Positions 36,015 to 47,583 of a DNA stretch of 64,000 nucleotides are shown one piece after another. Both the position numbers and the translations under genes were made by a program. The notes beneath the pieces are model-generated. The model made no database searches and was not told the origin of the DNA. It was given only the letters and a program-made list of their open reading frames with translations. How positions within the stretch are numbered: the stretch's first letter is position 1; every line of letters starts with the position of its first letter. Source of the DNA: Azadirachta indica. Lineage: Eukaryota; Streptophyta; Magnoliopsida; Sapindales; Meliaceae. Location: NCBI GenBank assembly GCA_022749755.1, contig CM040440.1, forward strand, positions 1,114,824 through 1,178,823. The letters run 5' to 3'.

Positions 36015-36774
36015 TGATGCAAACGAAGTTGCGCAACTAGGCAAACAAGAGGAGAAACTCACACATAAGGCTAAGGACACTTAATTGCAGCATTTATATG
36101 ATTTGCTAAATTTTCCGAGTGGATTAATTAAAAAGATGTGTGATTCAAACAAAATTCAAGATACACGTCTTGAAGAATTAGGCTCAGTGAACATCATTCA
36201 AGCGATCAGAGTTTAAGAAGACTAATATGACAATGTTCGAAAATTATAGTTTATTTGTGTAATTTTTAAGAATCTTAAAATGATGTAATTATTTACATCA
36301 TACACGTACGACGTCATTACTTATGTCATATACATATGACGTCATTTATTACGTTTTTATGTTTAAAATTTGCAGTTTTAAAAGTCATAAAGTTTGCATT
36401 TAATTTTTCAAATTGTTAGGTAGAATTGTTGGCTTAACCTTTGACATTTTTCCTTTATATTTGCCTATAAAAAGGCTTTCATTTTTTGGAATTAAACAAG
36501 CAATTTTGAGTGTTAACTTATTTTTTACAAGTTCTTGTTCTTGAACTCTTCAAGTTTAATTTCTTGTTGCGTTCAAAATAACTAAACTTATCATCTACAT
36601 TCTTAAGTGTTTTCTTAAGGATTATTGGTATGGTGTTTGAGTATTTATATTCCTGGTTCTTATCTAGATAGGTATCGGGTCAAGGCTCAATAAACTTGCG
36701 TCTCAGGAAAATCTTGGGGTTCTTTACTATATTCGGTGTTGGGTTTCCTTACATTATTGGCGAGATTCGTATTA
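36015..36774 (+). repeat. Family B 3' LTR
   Basis: 760 bp, from TGATGCAAACGAAG to GATTCGTATTA. The pol C-terminus continues into it (EELGSVNIIQAIR). A TATA box candidate is at 36466-36473. Satellite block 4 begins directly after the LTR end. Confidence 0.82.
36466..36473 (+). promoter_or_regulatory. LTR TATA box candidate
   Basis: TATAAAAA within CCTATAAAAAGGCTTTC of the family B LTR. The same motif is at the equivalent place in the minus-strand copy at 14596-15351. Confidence 0.55.
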
Positions 36775-38937
36775 GGGCCACACGTCTTGTTACTTGCCAT
36801 CGCATGAAAATCATTATGGTACATTTTATTTCAAAAACAGAAATGTTCAAAGCATACGATTTTTGGGGTCGAAATTGTCAAACGCAAAATAAACATGAAA
36901 AATGATTTTGTTTCGAGGGTCACATGTCTTGTTACACACCATCGCGTGAAGATTGTTGCGATGCATTTTATTTCGAAAATCTAAAAGTTTAAAACGTACG
37001 ATTTTGGGGACGAAATTGTGAAATGTGAAATGTGAAATGAACTTGAAAAATGACTTCATTTCGAGACAGATCGCACATCTTATTACTCACCATCACGTGA
37101 AGATTGTTACAGCACATTTATTTCGAAAATAGAAAAGTTGAAAACGTACGATTTTCGTGACCGGAATTGTCAGACATGAAATGGACTCAAAAAATTACTT
37201 TATTTCTAGATGGGCTGCACGTCTTGTTACTCATCATCTTGTGAGGATCGTTACGAGATATTTTATTTCGAAAACAGAAAAGTTGAAAACGTACGATTTT
37301 TAAGGTCAGAATTGTCAAAAGCGAAACAAACTTAAAAAACGACTTCGTTTTAAGATGGGCGACACATCTTGTTACTTACCATCGTGTGAGTATCGTTACG
37401 ATGTATTTTATTTCAAAAATAGAGAAGTTGAAAATGTACGATTTTCGGGGCCAAAATAGTCAAACGTAAAACGGACCTGTAAAACATCTTCATTTTGAGA
37501 TGGGCCATATGTCTTGTTATATACCATTGCGTGAGGATCGTTATAATGTATTTTTTTTCGAAAACAAAGAAGTTGAAGATGTACGATTTTCATGGCCAAA
37601 ATTATCAAACGCAAAACGCGTACAAAAAATGACTTCATTTGGAAAGGGTCCATATGTTTTGTTATTCGCCATCACGTGAAGATGATTGTGTTGCACTTTA
37701 TTTCGAAAACAGAGAAGTAAAAAATGTACAATTTTTTAGGCTGAAATTGTCAATCTTGAAACAGACACATAAAGTAACTTATTACTCACTATCATGTGAG
37801 GATGATTATGGTACATTTCATTTCGAAAATAAGAAGTAAAAAATGTACAATTTTCGAGGTCAAAATTGTCAATCGCAAAACGGATAGAAAAAATAATTTC
37901 GTTTTGAGACAGGCCACAAATCTTGTTACTACCATTATGTGAGTATCATTACGGTGCTTTTTTTTCAAAAGCGGGGAAGTTGAGAATATGCGATTTTCAG
38001 GTCGAAATTCTCAGACATGAAACGCACACTAAATACGACTTTATTTTGAGACAAGCCACCCATGTTGTTACTCACCATTGTGTGAAGATCTTTAAAATGC
38101 ATTTTATTTCGAAAACGGAGAATACGAAAATGTACAATTTTCGGAGCTTAATTTGTAAAATACAAAATGCACACAAAAAACGATTTTGTTTCGAGACGGG
38201 CAACATGTCTTAATACTCACCATCGTGTAAGGATGATTATGGTGGATTTTATTTTGAAAACGAAGAAGTCGATAATATACCATTTTCAGAGCCAAAAATG
38301 TTAAACGCGAAAAAAAAACACAAACAAACTATTTTGTTTTGAGACAGGCTATACGTCTTGTTATTCAGCATCGCGTTGGGATGATTGTGATGCATTTTAG
38401 TTCGAAAATGGAAAAATTTAAAATGTACAATTTTCAAGGCTAAAATTGTCAAATGGAAAAAGCACGCAAAAAATGACTTCCTTTCAAGACGGGCCACATG
38501 TCTCGTTATTTACCATTGCGTGAAGATCATTGTAGTGCATTTAATGTCGAAAACAAAGAAGTTAAAAATGTACGATTTTCAACATCGAAATTGCCTAATA
38601 CGAAACACACATAAAAAACGGGTTCGTTTTGAAATGGGTCACATGTCCTGTTATTCATCATTGCATAAGGATTATTGTGGTGCACTTTATTTTGAAAACG
38701 GAGAAGTAAAAAAATGTACAATTTTTGGGGCTAAAATTGTCAATCTCAAAATGGACAGAAAAATGAACTTCATTTTGAGACGGGCCACACTTCTTGTTAC
38801 TCATCATTGTGTGAGGATCTTTGCAATGTATTTTATTTTGAAAACGGAGAAGTAAAAAATATACGATTTTTGGGGCTGAAATTGTCAATCGCGAGATGGA
38901 CACAAAAAAAGATTTCATTTTAAGAAGTCGAAAACGT
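36775..38937 (+). repeat. Satellite block 4
   Basis: About 15 monomers of the ~146-bp satellite. The left part matches block 1. The right part drifts toward a variant with GAAGTAAAAAATGTACAATT in place of GAAGTTGAAAACGTACGATT. It ends near 38937 in family D gag. Confidence 0.9.
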
Positions 38938-41092
38938 TTAGATTGCTATTCGTAAAGGTAAAAGTGAAACTAAAACTTTTTCTAATTTACGAGATCTTAA
39001 ATGTTTTAGGTGCCAAGGATTTGGGCATATTGCTTCTTAATGCCTAAACAAAAGAGTTATAATTATGTTGAAGAATGGAGAAATAGAAAGTGCTAGCTCA
39101 AGTGAGGCTGAGATGCCACCATTGGAGAATTGTTCTGATGTTGAAGTTGAAAAACCCTTGCATGGTGATTTGTTGGTTACAAGGAGAGCCTTTAGTATAT
39201 AGCCTAAGGATGATCTTGATGAAGAGCAACGAGAGCATATTTTCACACAAGATGCCATGTGAAGGATAAGGTATGTACCATGATTATTAATGGTGAAAGT
39301 TGTATTAATGTTGCTAGTACTTTGTTGGTAGATAAGCTGTATTTGCATACCATAAAGCATTCTCAACTACACAAATTACAATGGCTGAATGAATGCGGAG
39401 AAGTGAGGATAACCAAGCAAGTTCTAATTTCTTTTTCAATTGGCAAGTATAAGGATGAGATTCTATGTGATGTGGTACCAATGCATGCTAGTCATATATT
39501 GCTTGGCTGACCATGACAATTTAATCGGAAGGTTACACATGATGGTATAAAAATCGTTATTCTTTTATAATGAATAACCGAATTGTTGTACTAACCCATC
39601 TTACGTCTTTGCAAGCTTATGAAGATCAGATTAGAATAGCAAGAGAGTGTAAAATGAGAGAAGAACAACTTTGTGAGCAAGAGGAAAAGAAAAAGAAGGA
39701 AAGTAAACAAGCAAAAGCAAAGAGAGTAAGTGAGATTGAGAGGAAAAGTGCAACTGGAAAGAGTTAGGCCGAGGAAGATTGGAGAGAAAAGTGTGCAAAA
39801 AGAAAAGAGAAAAGTAAGAGAATGAGTGTATTTGCTGAAAAAAATAAGGTTAAGAGCGTTATAATTACAAGGCAGCAACTACTTATGCTTATGTACAGAG
39901 ATTTTTACTTTTTTACCAATGATCTTAACCTCTCTTTACCTAGTGTTATTGTGTCTTTATTACAAAAGTTTGCGAACTTATTTTCCGAGGAGATTCCCTA
40001 TGGGTTACCTTCCTAAGAGGTATTGAGCATCACATAGACTTCATACCCAGTTTTACAATGCCAAATTGACTTACTTATAGAGCTAATTTCGAGGAAATAA
40101 AGAAGATACAAAGGCAAGTAGATAAGTTGGTGCAAAAGGGGTTTTGTAAGGGAGAGTCTTACCCTATGTTTGGCTTCTCTCATCCTAGTTCCAAAGAAAG
40201 ATGGAACATGGTGTATGTGTGTGGATTGCCGAGTCATTAACAAAATAGTGGTTAAGTATAGACATCTTATTTCTAGATTAGATGATATACTTGATGAATT
40301 GTATGGCTCTTGTTTGTTATCTAAAATTGATTTAAAGAATGATTATTATCAAATTCGTATAAAAGAGGAGATGAATGGAAGATAGCATTTAAAACTAAAT
40401 ATGATTGTATGAGTGGTTAATAATGCCTTTTGACTTAACAAATACACCTAGTACATTTATGAGGTTAATGAATCATGTCCTATGTGCTTTCATAGGGAAA
40501 TTTATGACAGTTTACTTTGATGATATTTTAGTTTATAGCAAAAATTTGTTGCATGCTATCATTCAAAAAAACTTAAAAGTAATGGGAGAAGTGTTTGCCA
40601 TTTATTAAGTGTGCATATAATACATTTGTTCATTCTACTACTTCTTTTTCACCTTTTAAAATTGTTTATGACTTTAATCCTTTAACTTCTGTGGATATTT
40701 TACCTTTACTTATTAATTAACATGCTCATTTTGATGGTAAGAAAAAGGCAGATTTTGTGAAGGATTTACGTGCCAAAGTTCAAGCTAATATTGAAAGGAA
40801 GAATGAGCAATATGCTAAGCAAGATAATAAGGGACGTTTGAAGGTTGTTTTTGAACCTAAAGATTGGGTTTGGTTGCACATGCATAAAGAGAGGTTTCTT
40901 ATTCAAAGGAAATCTAAATTGTAGCCTAAAGGAGATGGATCTTTTCAAATCTTAGAGAGAATCAATGATAATGCCTACAAGCTAGATTTACCATACAACT
41001 ATGGTAATGTTAGTGTGACTTTTAATGCTGCTAATTTATCTTTATTTGATGTAACTGATTCGAAGACGAATCTTTTCAAGGAGGGAGAGAAT
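38938..41092 (+). pseudogene. Family D gypsy gag-pol remnant with internal deletion
   Basis: Contains a CCHC knuckle region (CFRCQGFGHIAS, then a stop in the knuckle) near 39005-39050, an acidic segment, a protease-like stretch (MIINGESCINVAS near 39280), and DVVPMHASHILLG. The reverse transcriptase is partial ([46 protein letters not shown] near 40510-40545). At ~40547 it jumps to the integrase segment [11 protein letters not shown], removing RNase H and most of integrase, then continues to DWVWLHMHKERFLIQRK and [11 protein letters not shown]. Many stops. The polypurine tract AAGGAGGGAGAGAA is at 41079-41092. Confidence 0.8.
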
Positions 41093-41872
41093 AATAGCGA
41101 TTGAGGTACTGTCAAATGGTTCAAGCTAACATTTCTAAAAACTTTGAAGATCCTTTGCAAGATATCAGTGGTCTAATGATTAGGGCAAAGACAAAAAGGA
41201 TGAAAAAAGCTTTACAAAACTTAATCATGGAAGTGCATGACAAAGAGGTTATTCTAGAAGATTTTAAAGTTGTTCTAGAAGTTTTCAAAGTTTCATCAAA
41301 GATAATCACTTATCTTTATGTGCAAGAAGAAGAATAGCTTTATGCTACTAAATTCTAATGCTGCGTGGAAAATTAGGGTTTTGAAGATTCCTTATTTTGT
41401 CTAGATTATTTATTTTATATAAAATTAGTTTCCTACTTTCTTTACAATTATTATATTTTTTAATTAGATTAGGATTATAGTTTTTTTTTTAAGTTAGAAT
41501 TTTTATTCCTACTTAATTTTAGATTTCTATTTATGTAGGATAATGATGTTTTCATGCTTATATAAAAGGTACAACTATGTAAAACGAGTTTATTATCACA
41601 TCATTAATAATATTGAGATATTTTCAGTGAGTATGGCTTTATCTTTTTATATTTTTGGTACAATATAATATCTTGACTTATCAAAAGAGTTATAAGCCTT
41701 TGTGGCGTCTTCAAGATTAGAATTTTAAGAATTTATTTCCTTAAATTCTAATATGATCATTTGCAACTTATTTTTTAGTTCTTAGGATACGCATAACAAC
41801 TGATTCAAGAGTTTTTAGAGTAGGTCGTCTAGTGAGTTTTTATCATTTGGCTTTGTTACCTATTTTTTGAAT
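41093..41872 (+). repeat. Family D 3' LTR
   Basis: Starts TAATAGCGATTGAGG after the polypurine tract. A pol-like frame remains open to 41337 (RMKKALQNLIMEVHDKEV). The right end is uncertain because a minus-strand family C LTR abuts it near 41873. A second copy of this LTR starts at 47584. Confidence 0.65.
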
Positions 41873-42699
41873 TAGATGTAAACCTCACCAATGACGTGAT
41901 AAAACCCAATACTAAATATGATATTGAAACTTGTCAACAATGTGACAAAACCCAAAACCAACGTGATAATAAACCTTATCAACTATATGACAGAAATCTG
42001 ATATCAAACGTGATATGGAACTCCAAAATTTTCAATACGCAAATTTATTGAGCCTAGACCTGTTATCTAACAAGATAAGAATTAAGAATTACGGTTGTTT
42101 TAAATACGCCATACTAAAAATCTCAAGAACCACTCAAGAATCAAGGTTTAAAAGTTTAGTTTTTGAACGTTACAAGAATATAATTCTTGATAAATTCACA
42201 AGTTCTTAAAAGAACTAAAGAAATAATTTATTTCTCATTAAAAATAATATTTGAGAACCAATATTCTGAATTTTAACACAATGTTAACTCATATATACAG
42301 GCTAATATAAATTTTAAATAAAATAAAAATCCAAAATTAAGTAGGAATAGAAAATCGTAATTTATGTAAGAATACAAGTTCTAAATGAAAGAATAATCTA
42401 ATCTAATTAAAAAAAATAAAAATAACAATTTTAAACAAATTAGAAAACTAATTCTATATAAAACAAGAAATCTTCAAAAGCCTAAATGATCCATGTGACA
42501 TTAGGAATTAATAGAGCAAGGCTATTTTATTCTTCTTCTTGCAGCCTACTTGAATTTTTGTTATACATTTAGCTCATTCTTATAATTTAATGCACTAGGA
42601 AAGCTTAATGGATTATGTGAATGCTGCCTTTAAGTCCCTCTAAGCCCACATGAAAGTTCTCCCTCTTATATGCATGCTCGTGTAGCTTTATTCACATTA
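41873..42699 (-). repeat. Family C LTR, minus strand
   Basis: Starts TAGATGTAAACC and ends TTCACATTA in plus orientation, matching the family C LTRs at 44437-45188 and 46375-47172. Near 41885-42000 it has short internal direct repeats containing AATGTGACAAAACCCAA. I see no clear target duplication. Confidence 0.7.
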
Positions 42700-42790
42700 T
42701 AATCACTTATCTTTATGTGCAAGAAAAAGAATAGCTTGCACTACTAAATTCTAATACTGTATAGAAAATTAGGGCTTTGAAGATTATTCT
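42700..42790 (+). repeat. Family D LTR fragment
   Basis: Repeats the family D sequence at ~41300-41390 (ATAATCACTTATCTTTATGT onward). It lies between two minus-strand family C LTRs. Confidence 0.65.
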
Positions 42791-43137
42791 AAACAAAACA
42801 AAACTCAACACCAAATATGATATTAAACCTTGTTAACAATGTAACAAAATCCAAAACCAATGTGATATTAAACTTTGCCAATTATATGATAGAAACCAAA
42901 CACCAAATGAAATACAGAACCTCAAGATTTTTAAGATGTAAGTTTGTTGAGTTTTGACCCATTATTTAGTAAGATAAAAACCAAAAACTATAGTTGTTTA
43001 AAGACGTTACACCAAAAATATCAAGAATCACTCAAGAAGCAAGGTGATAAGTTTAGTTGTTGAACGCCACAAGAATATTATGTTTGATAAGTTCACAAGT
43101 TTTTAAAAAAACAAAAGAAATAATTTATTTCTCATTG

Positions 43138-43895
43138 TAACATGGGAGTGTCCGAACATTAAGAGCAGAACTTAAGTGCCAATAAGTTCAAGAAGATTAC
43201 TTTAATTTACTAAGTTATGAAGATACTGTCGAGGGGTGATTTCAGAATTTAAATTGTATTCACTGAAACAATATTTCAGAACGAGGTTGGCGCTAATGGA
43301 AAGTTGAAGAAGTAAGCTTTCTATAGAAATTTACGGTTTATCATTTGGAGTTCTCTAGAAAAAGTTATGATAACTTCTTCACAGCATATTCATTTTCAGA
43401 ATAAAATCTGGATACACGAATTTTAGAGATTTTTTAGCTTAAATTCAACGTGTTTTGTTTAATTTCTAGATAACAGAAGATTTGATGAGTTGTAATTCAA
43501 AGTTTTAGCTTTTTTAGTTTATTTTCAAAGAATTTTAAATGTTTGTATTCATTTATCAAAGTTAGGTTATGGTTGTTGGCCTAACCATTGAAATTTCTAC
43601 AGGTTGTTGGTCTAATCTTTAACATTTCTTTCCTTATAAAAGCCTATATAAAGGCTTCAAGTTTGTAGTTTTGAAATCAAATTATTTTGAGTTGAGTTTA
43701 ATAAAATTCTTGTATTTTATACTCTGTATCTCTTGGAAAATTTTTCATAAAGTGGTGAATGTTTTCTTTGAAACTCTACAACCTTTAATAACAATTTTAG
43801 GGTAGTGTTTCTGTATCCCTTTGTTGTTAATATTAGGAATAGAGCTTGAAATAGAAAACATTAATTTTCCCACATACCTCCATTTTTCGGTATCA
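43138..43895 (+). repeat. Solo LTR, family T, with perfect 5-bp target duplication
   Basis: 758 bp from TAACATGGGAGTG to CGGTATCA, flanked by CATTG at 43133-43137 and 43896-43900. Its start corresponds to TGACACGGGAG in the left-edge copy. It splits a family C LTR whose sequence is continuous without it. TATATAAAGG near 43645 is the likely TATA box. Confidence 0.88.
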
Positions 43896-44436
43896 CATTG
43901 AAAACAATATTTTAAGAACCAATGTTCTTAATTTCAATATAATGTTAACTCTATATATATAGGCTAATATAAATCCTAATTAAAATAGAAATAGAAATCT
44001 AAAATTAAGTAGAAATAGAAAATCTTAACTTAAATAAGAATAGAAATTCTAAATTAAAGGAAAAAACTATAACCCTAATCTAATTAATAAACATAAAAAT
44101 AATAATCTTAAACAAACTGAGAAATTAATTTTGAATGGAACAATAATTCTTTATAAGCCCACATTATCCATGAGGCATTAGGAATTAGTAGTGTAGGGCT
44201 ATTTTATTCTTCTTCTTACAGCACTTGAATTTGTATCATGCATTCAGCTAATCTCTTGTAATTTGGCCCACTTAGAAAGCTTATTGAATCATGTTAATGT
44301 TGCTCTTAACTCTCTCAAAGCCCACGTGAGAGTTCTCCCTCTTATATACAAGGTTACACAACTTTGTTTGCATCATTCTCCCCCTCTTGACGAAGATTTG
44401 TCCTCAAATCTTGAAACCAAAGCTTTGATATCAAAT

Positions 44437-45188
44437 TGATGTGAACTTTGATAACGAGTGATAGAAACGCAACGCCAAATGTGATACAAAAATTCAAGAT
44501 TTTCAAAATACAAATTTGTTGAGCCTTAATTTATTATCTAGCAAGATAAAAACCAAAAACTACAGTTGTTTGAAGATGTCACACTAGAAATCTCAAAAAT
44601 TACTCAAGAAGTAAGGTGATAAGTTTAGTTGTTAAATGCCATAAAAATATAATTTTTTGATAAGTTCACAAGTTCTTAAAGGAATTAAAGAAATAATTTA
44701 TTTCTCATTGAAAACAGTATTCTGAGAACCAATGTTTTAAATTTCAATATAATATTAGCCCCATATACATAATCTAAAATAAATCCTAATTAAAATAAAA
44801 TTGGAAATCTAAAATTAAGGAGAAATAGAAAATCCTAATTTAAATAGGAATAGAAATACTAAATTAAAGGAAAAAAACTATAATCCTAATTTTATTAACA
44901 AACATAAAAATAACAATTCTAAATAAAGTAGGAAACTAATTTTGTGTGAAACAAGAATTCTTCAAAAGCCTACATTATTCATGCAGCATTAGGAATTAGT
45001 AGCACAGGACTATTTTATTCTTTTTTTTGTAGCTTACTTGAATTTTCGTCATGCATTCAGCCCATCTCTTGTAATTTGGGCCACTTGGAAAGCTTATTGA
45101 ATCATATAAATGCTGCTCTTGACTCTCTCCAAGCCCACATGAGAGTTTTCCCTCTTATATGCATAGTTGCGCAACTTTGTTTACATCA
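44437..45188 (-). repeat. 5' LTR of the TRIM-like family C element
   Basis: 752 bp, TGATGTGAAC to GTTTACATCA in plus orientation. Its right edge abuts satellite block 5. Confidence 0.75.
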
Positions 45189-46374
45189 AAATATCTTGTT
45201 ACTCACCATTGCATGAGGATTGTTCCGATACATTTTCATATAAAAAATGGAGTAAAAAATGGGACGATTTTTGGGGCCAAAATTGTCAAACACAAAAGGG
45301 ACACGAAAAACAACTACGTTTTGTGACGGGTCACACGTCTTGGTACTTACCATTGCATGAGAATCATTCCAATACATTTCACGTCAAAAATGGAGGAGTC
45401 AAAATGGGAAAATTTTGGGGGCCAAAATTGTCAAATACAAAACTGACATAAAAAACGATTTCATTTTGAGACGGGTCATGCATCCTATTACTCACTATCA
45501 CGTGAGAATTGTTTCGGTGCGTTTCATTTAAAAAAAAAAAGAGTAAAAAATGGGACAATTTTCGAGGCCAAAATTGTCAAACTCAAATTAGATAGGAAAA
45601 GCAACTTCGTTTTGAGACCATGCATCTTGTTACTCACTATCGCATGAGAATCGTTCCTATATATTTTATTTCGTAAACGGAGGAGTAAAAAATGGGATGA
45701 TTTTCGGGGCCGAAATTGTCAAATGCAAAACGGATATGAAAAATAACTTTATTCTAAGATAGGTCACAAGTCTTGTCACTCACCATCGCATGTAGAACAT
45801 TCTTGTGTATTTTATTTCTAAGACAAAGAAGTATAAAATGAGACGATTTTCAGGGATGAAATTGTCAAACGCAAAGCAAACACAAAAAATGACTTTGTTT
45901 TGAGAGAGCCACACGTATTGTTGCTCAACGTCGCGTGAGGATAGTTCTGGTGTGTTTCATATTGAAAACAAAAGAGTTGAAAATGGGATGATTTTCGGGG
46001 CTGAAATTATCAAATGCAAAATGGGCACGAAACATGACTTTATTTCGAGACAGGCTATACGTCTTATTACTTATCATTGTGAGATGATCATTTGGGTAGG
46101 TTTTATTTTGAAAATAAAGAAGTCAAAAATAGGACGATTTTCGAGGCAAAAATTGTCAAAGGCAAAACGGAGAGGAAAAACCACTTCTTTTTGAGACGGG
46201 TCATGTGTCTTATTAATCAACATCGCATGAGGATCATTCTTGTGTATTTTATTTCAAAAATGGAACGATTTTCGAGACTAAAATAGTCAAACGCAAAATA
46301 GACACAAAAAACGACTTCATTTTGAGACGGACCACATCTTCTGTAACACACCCTCGTGTGAGGATCTTTTTGGT
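45189..46374 (+). repeat. Satellite block 5 (variant subfamily)
   Basis: About eight monomers of the ~146-bp repeat, in a variant with GGAGTAAAAAATGGGACGAT in place of GAAGTTGAAAACGTACGATT. The shared landmarks TTGTTACTCACCATCGC and CGACTTCGTTTTGAGACGG remain. Confidence 0.88.
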
Positions 46375-47172
46375 TGATGCAAACAAAGCTACGTAACTAT
46401 GCACACAATATGGGAAACTCTCACGAGGGCTTAAAGAGACTCAAAGGCAGCATTCACATAATCCATTACGCTTTTCAAGTGGGCTAAATTACAATAGATA
46501 GGCTAAATTACAAGAAAAGAAGAATAAAATAGCCTTACACTACTAATTCTTAACACCTCATAAATAATCTGGGTTTTTGAAGATTCCTTATTCTATATGG
46601 AATTAGTTTCTTAACTTGTTTATAATTGTTATGTTTCGTAGTTAGATTATAAATATAATTTTTCTTTTTAATTTAGGAAGTCTATTAAGCTAAGATTTTT
46701 TATTCCTACTTAATTTTAAAATTTTATTTTATTTGGGATTTATATTAGTATATATATGGGGCTAACATTGTGTTGGAATTCAAAACATTGGTTCTAAGAA
46801 TATTGTTATTAATGAGAGAATTTCTTTTTAAGTTCTTTTAAGAACTTGTGAACTTATTAAGAATTATATTCTTATGGCATTCAATAACTAGACCTATCAT
46901 CTTGATTCTTGAGTGGTTCTTAAGATTCTTGATATAACGTCTTTAAAACAACCGTGGTTTTCTATTCCTATCTTACTAAGTAACAGGTCAAGGCTCAACA
47001 AATTTGTATTTTGAAAATTTTGAGATTCCGTATCACATTTGGTTTTGGGTTTTGTTGCATTGTTGGCAAAATTTAATATTACATTGGTAATTGGCTTTTG
47101 TCACATTGTTGACAAAGTTCAATATCACGTTTGGTATTCAGTTTCTTCATGTTGTTGGCACCTCTCACATCA
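46375..47172 (+). repeat. Solo LTR, family C, inside the satellite
   Basis: 798 bp from TGATGCAAACAAAG to CTCTCACATCA. The satellite monomer stops in GGATCTTTTTGGT and continues as TCAATGCATTTTATTT. The flanks TTGGT and TCAAT can both derive from TCGGT, so they may be a target duplication decayed at CG sites. This clean insertion defines the family C LTR ends. Confidence 0.75.
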
Positions 47173-47355
47173 TCAATGCATTTTATTTAAAAAACGATGG
47201 AGTAAAAAATGGGACAATTTTCAAGGCTAAATTTGTTAATTGTAAAATGGACACGAAAAGCTACTTTATTTTGATACAGGCAACACGTCTTGTTACTTAT
47301 CATAGCATAAGAATCGTTTTAGTGCATTTCATATCGAAAACGAAAGAGTCAAAAA
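47173..47355 (+). repeat. Satellite block 6 (short)
   Basis: A little over one monomer, of the same variant as block 5 (GGAGTAAAAAATGGGACAAT). It ends at GAGTCAAAAATGGC. Confidence 0.8.
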
Positions 47356-47583
47356 TGGCTTTTCCAAGAAAGAGAAGAAGAGAGTTAGAATCAATTCTTT
47401 TTAGATCTTTTTTTTCGCACTTTTATGTTTAGAATATTTAAATTTTATTTGATTTTTCATTATTTAATGAGAAACTAAATTTTTTGAAATAGGGTAAAGA
47501 TGTAGCCTATCTAAGAAAATTATTTTCTAAAAATTGTATTGCTTATGGTTTGTTATTCAATATTGAGTATTCATTATTTTGAA
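47356..47583. other. Unassigned repeat-region spacer
   Basis: Between the satellite and a family D LTR. AT-rich, no reading frame and no match to the other families in the window. Confidence 0.5.

Larger units (their letters stand above)
42791..45188 (-). mobile_element. Family C TRIM-like element: two LTRs with a 61-bp interior
   Basis: In minus orientation: 5' LTR (45188-44437), then 61 bp (44436-44376) holding only a primer binding site (44421-44436), a short pol-derived stretch and a polypurine tract, then the 3' LTR (44375 to about 42791). The 3' LTR is split by the family T solo LTR at 43138-43895. No protein is encoded, so any movement would need proteins from another element. Confidence 0.72.
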
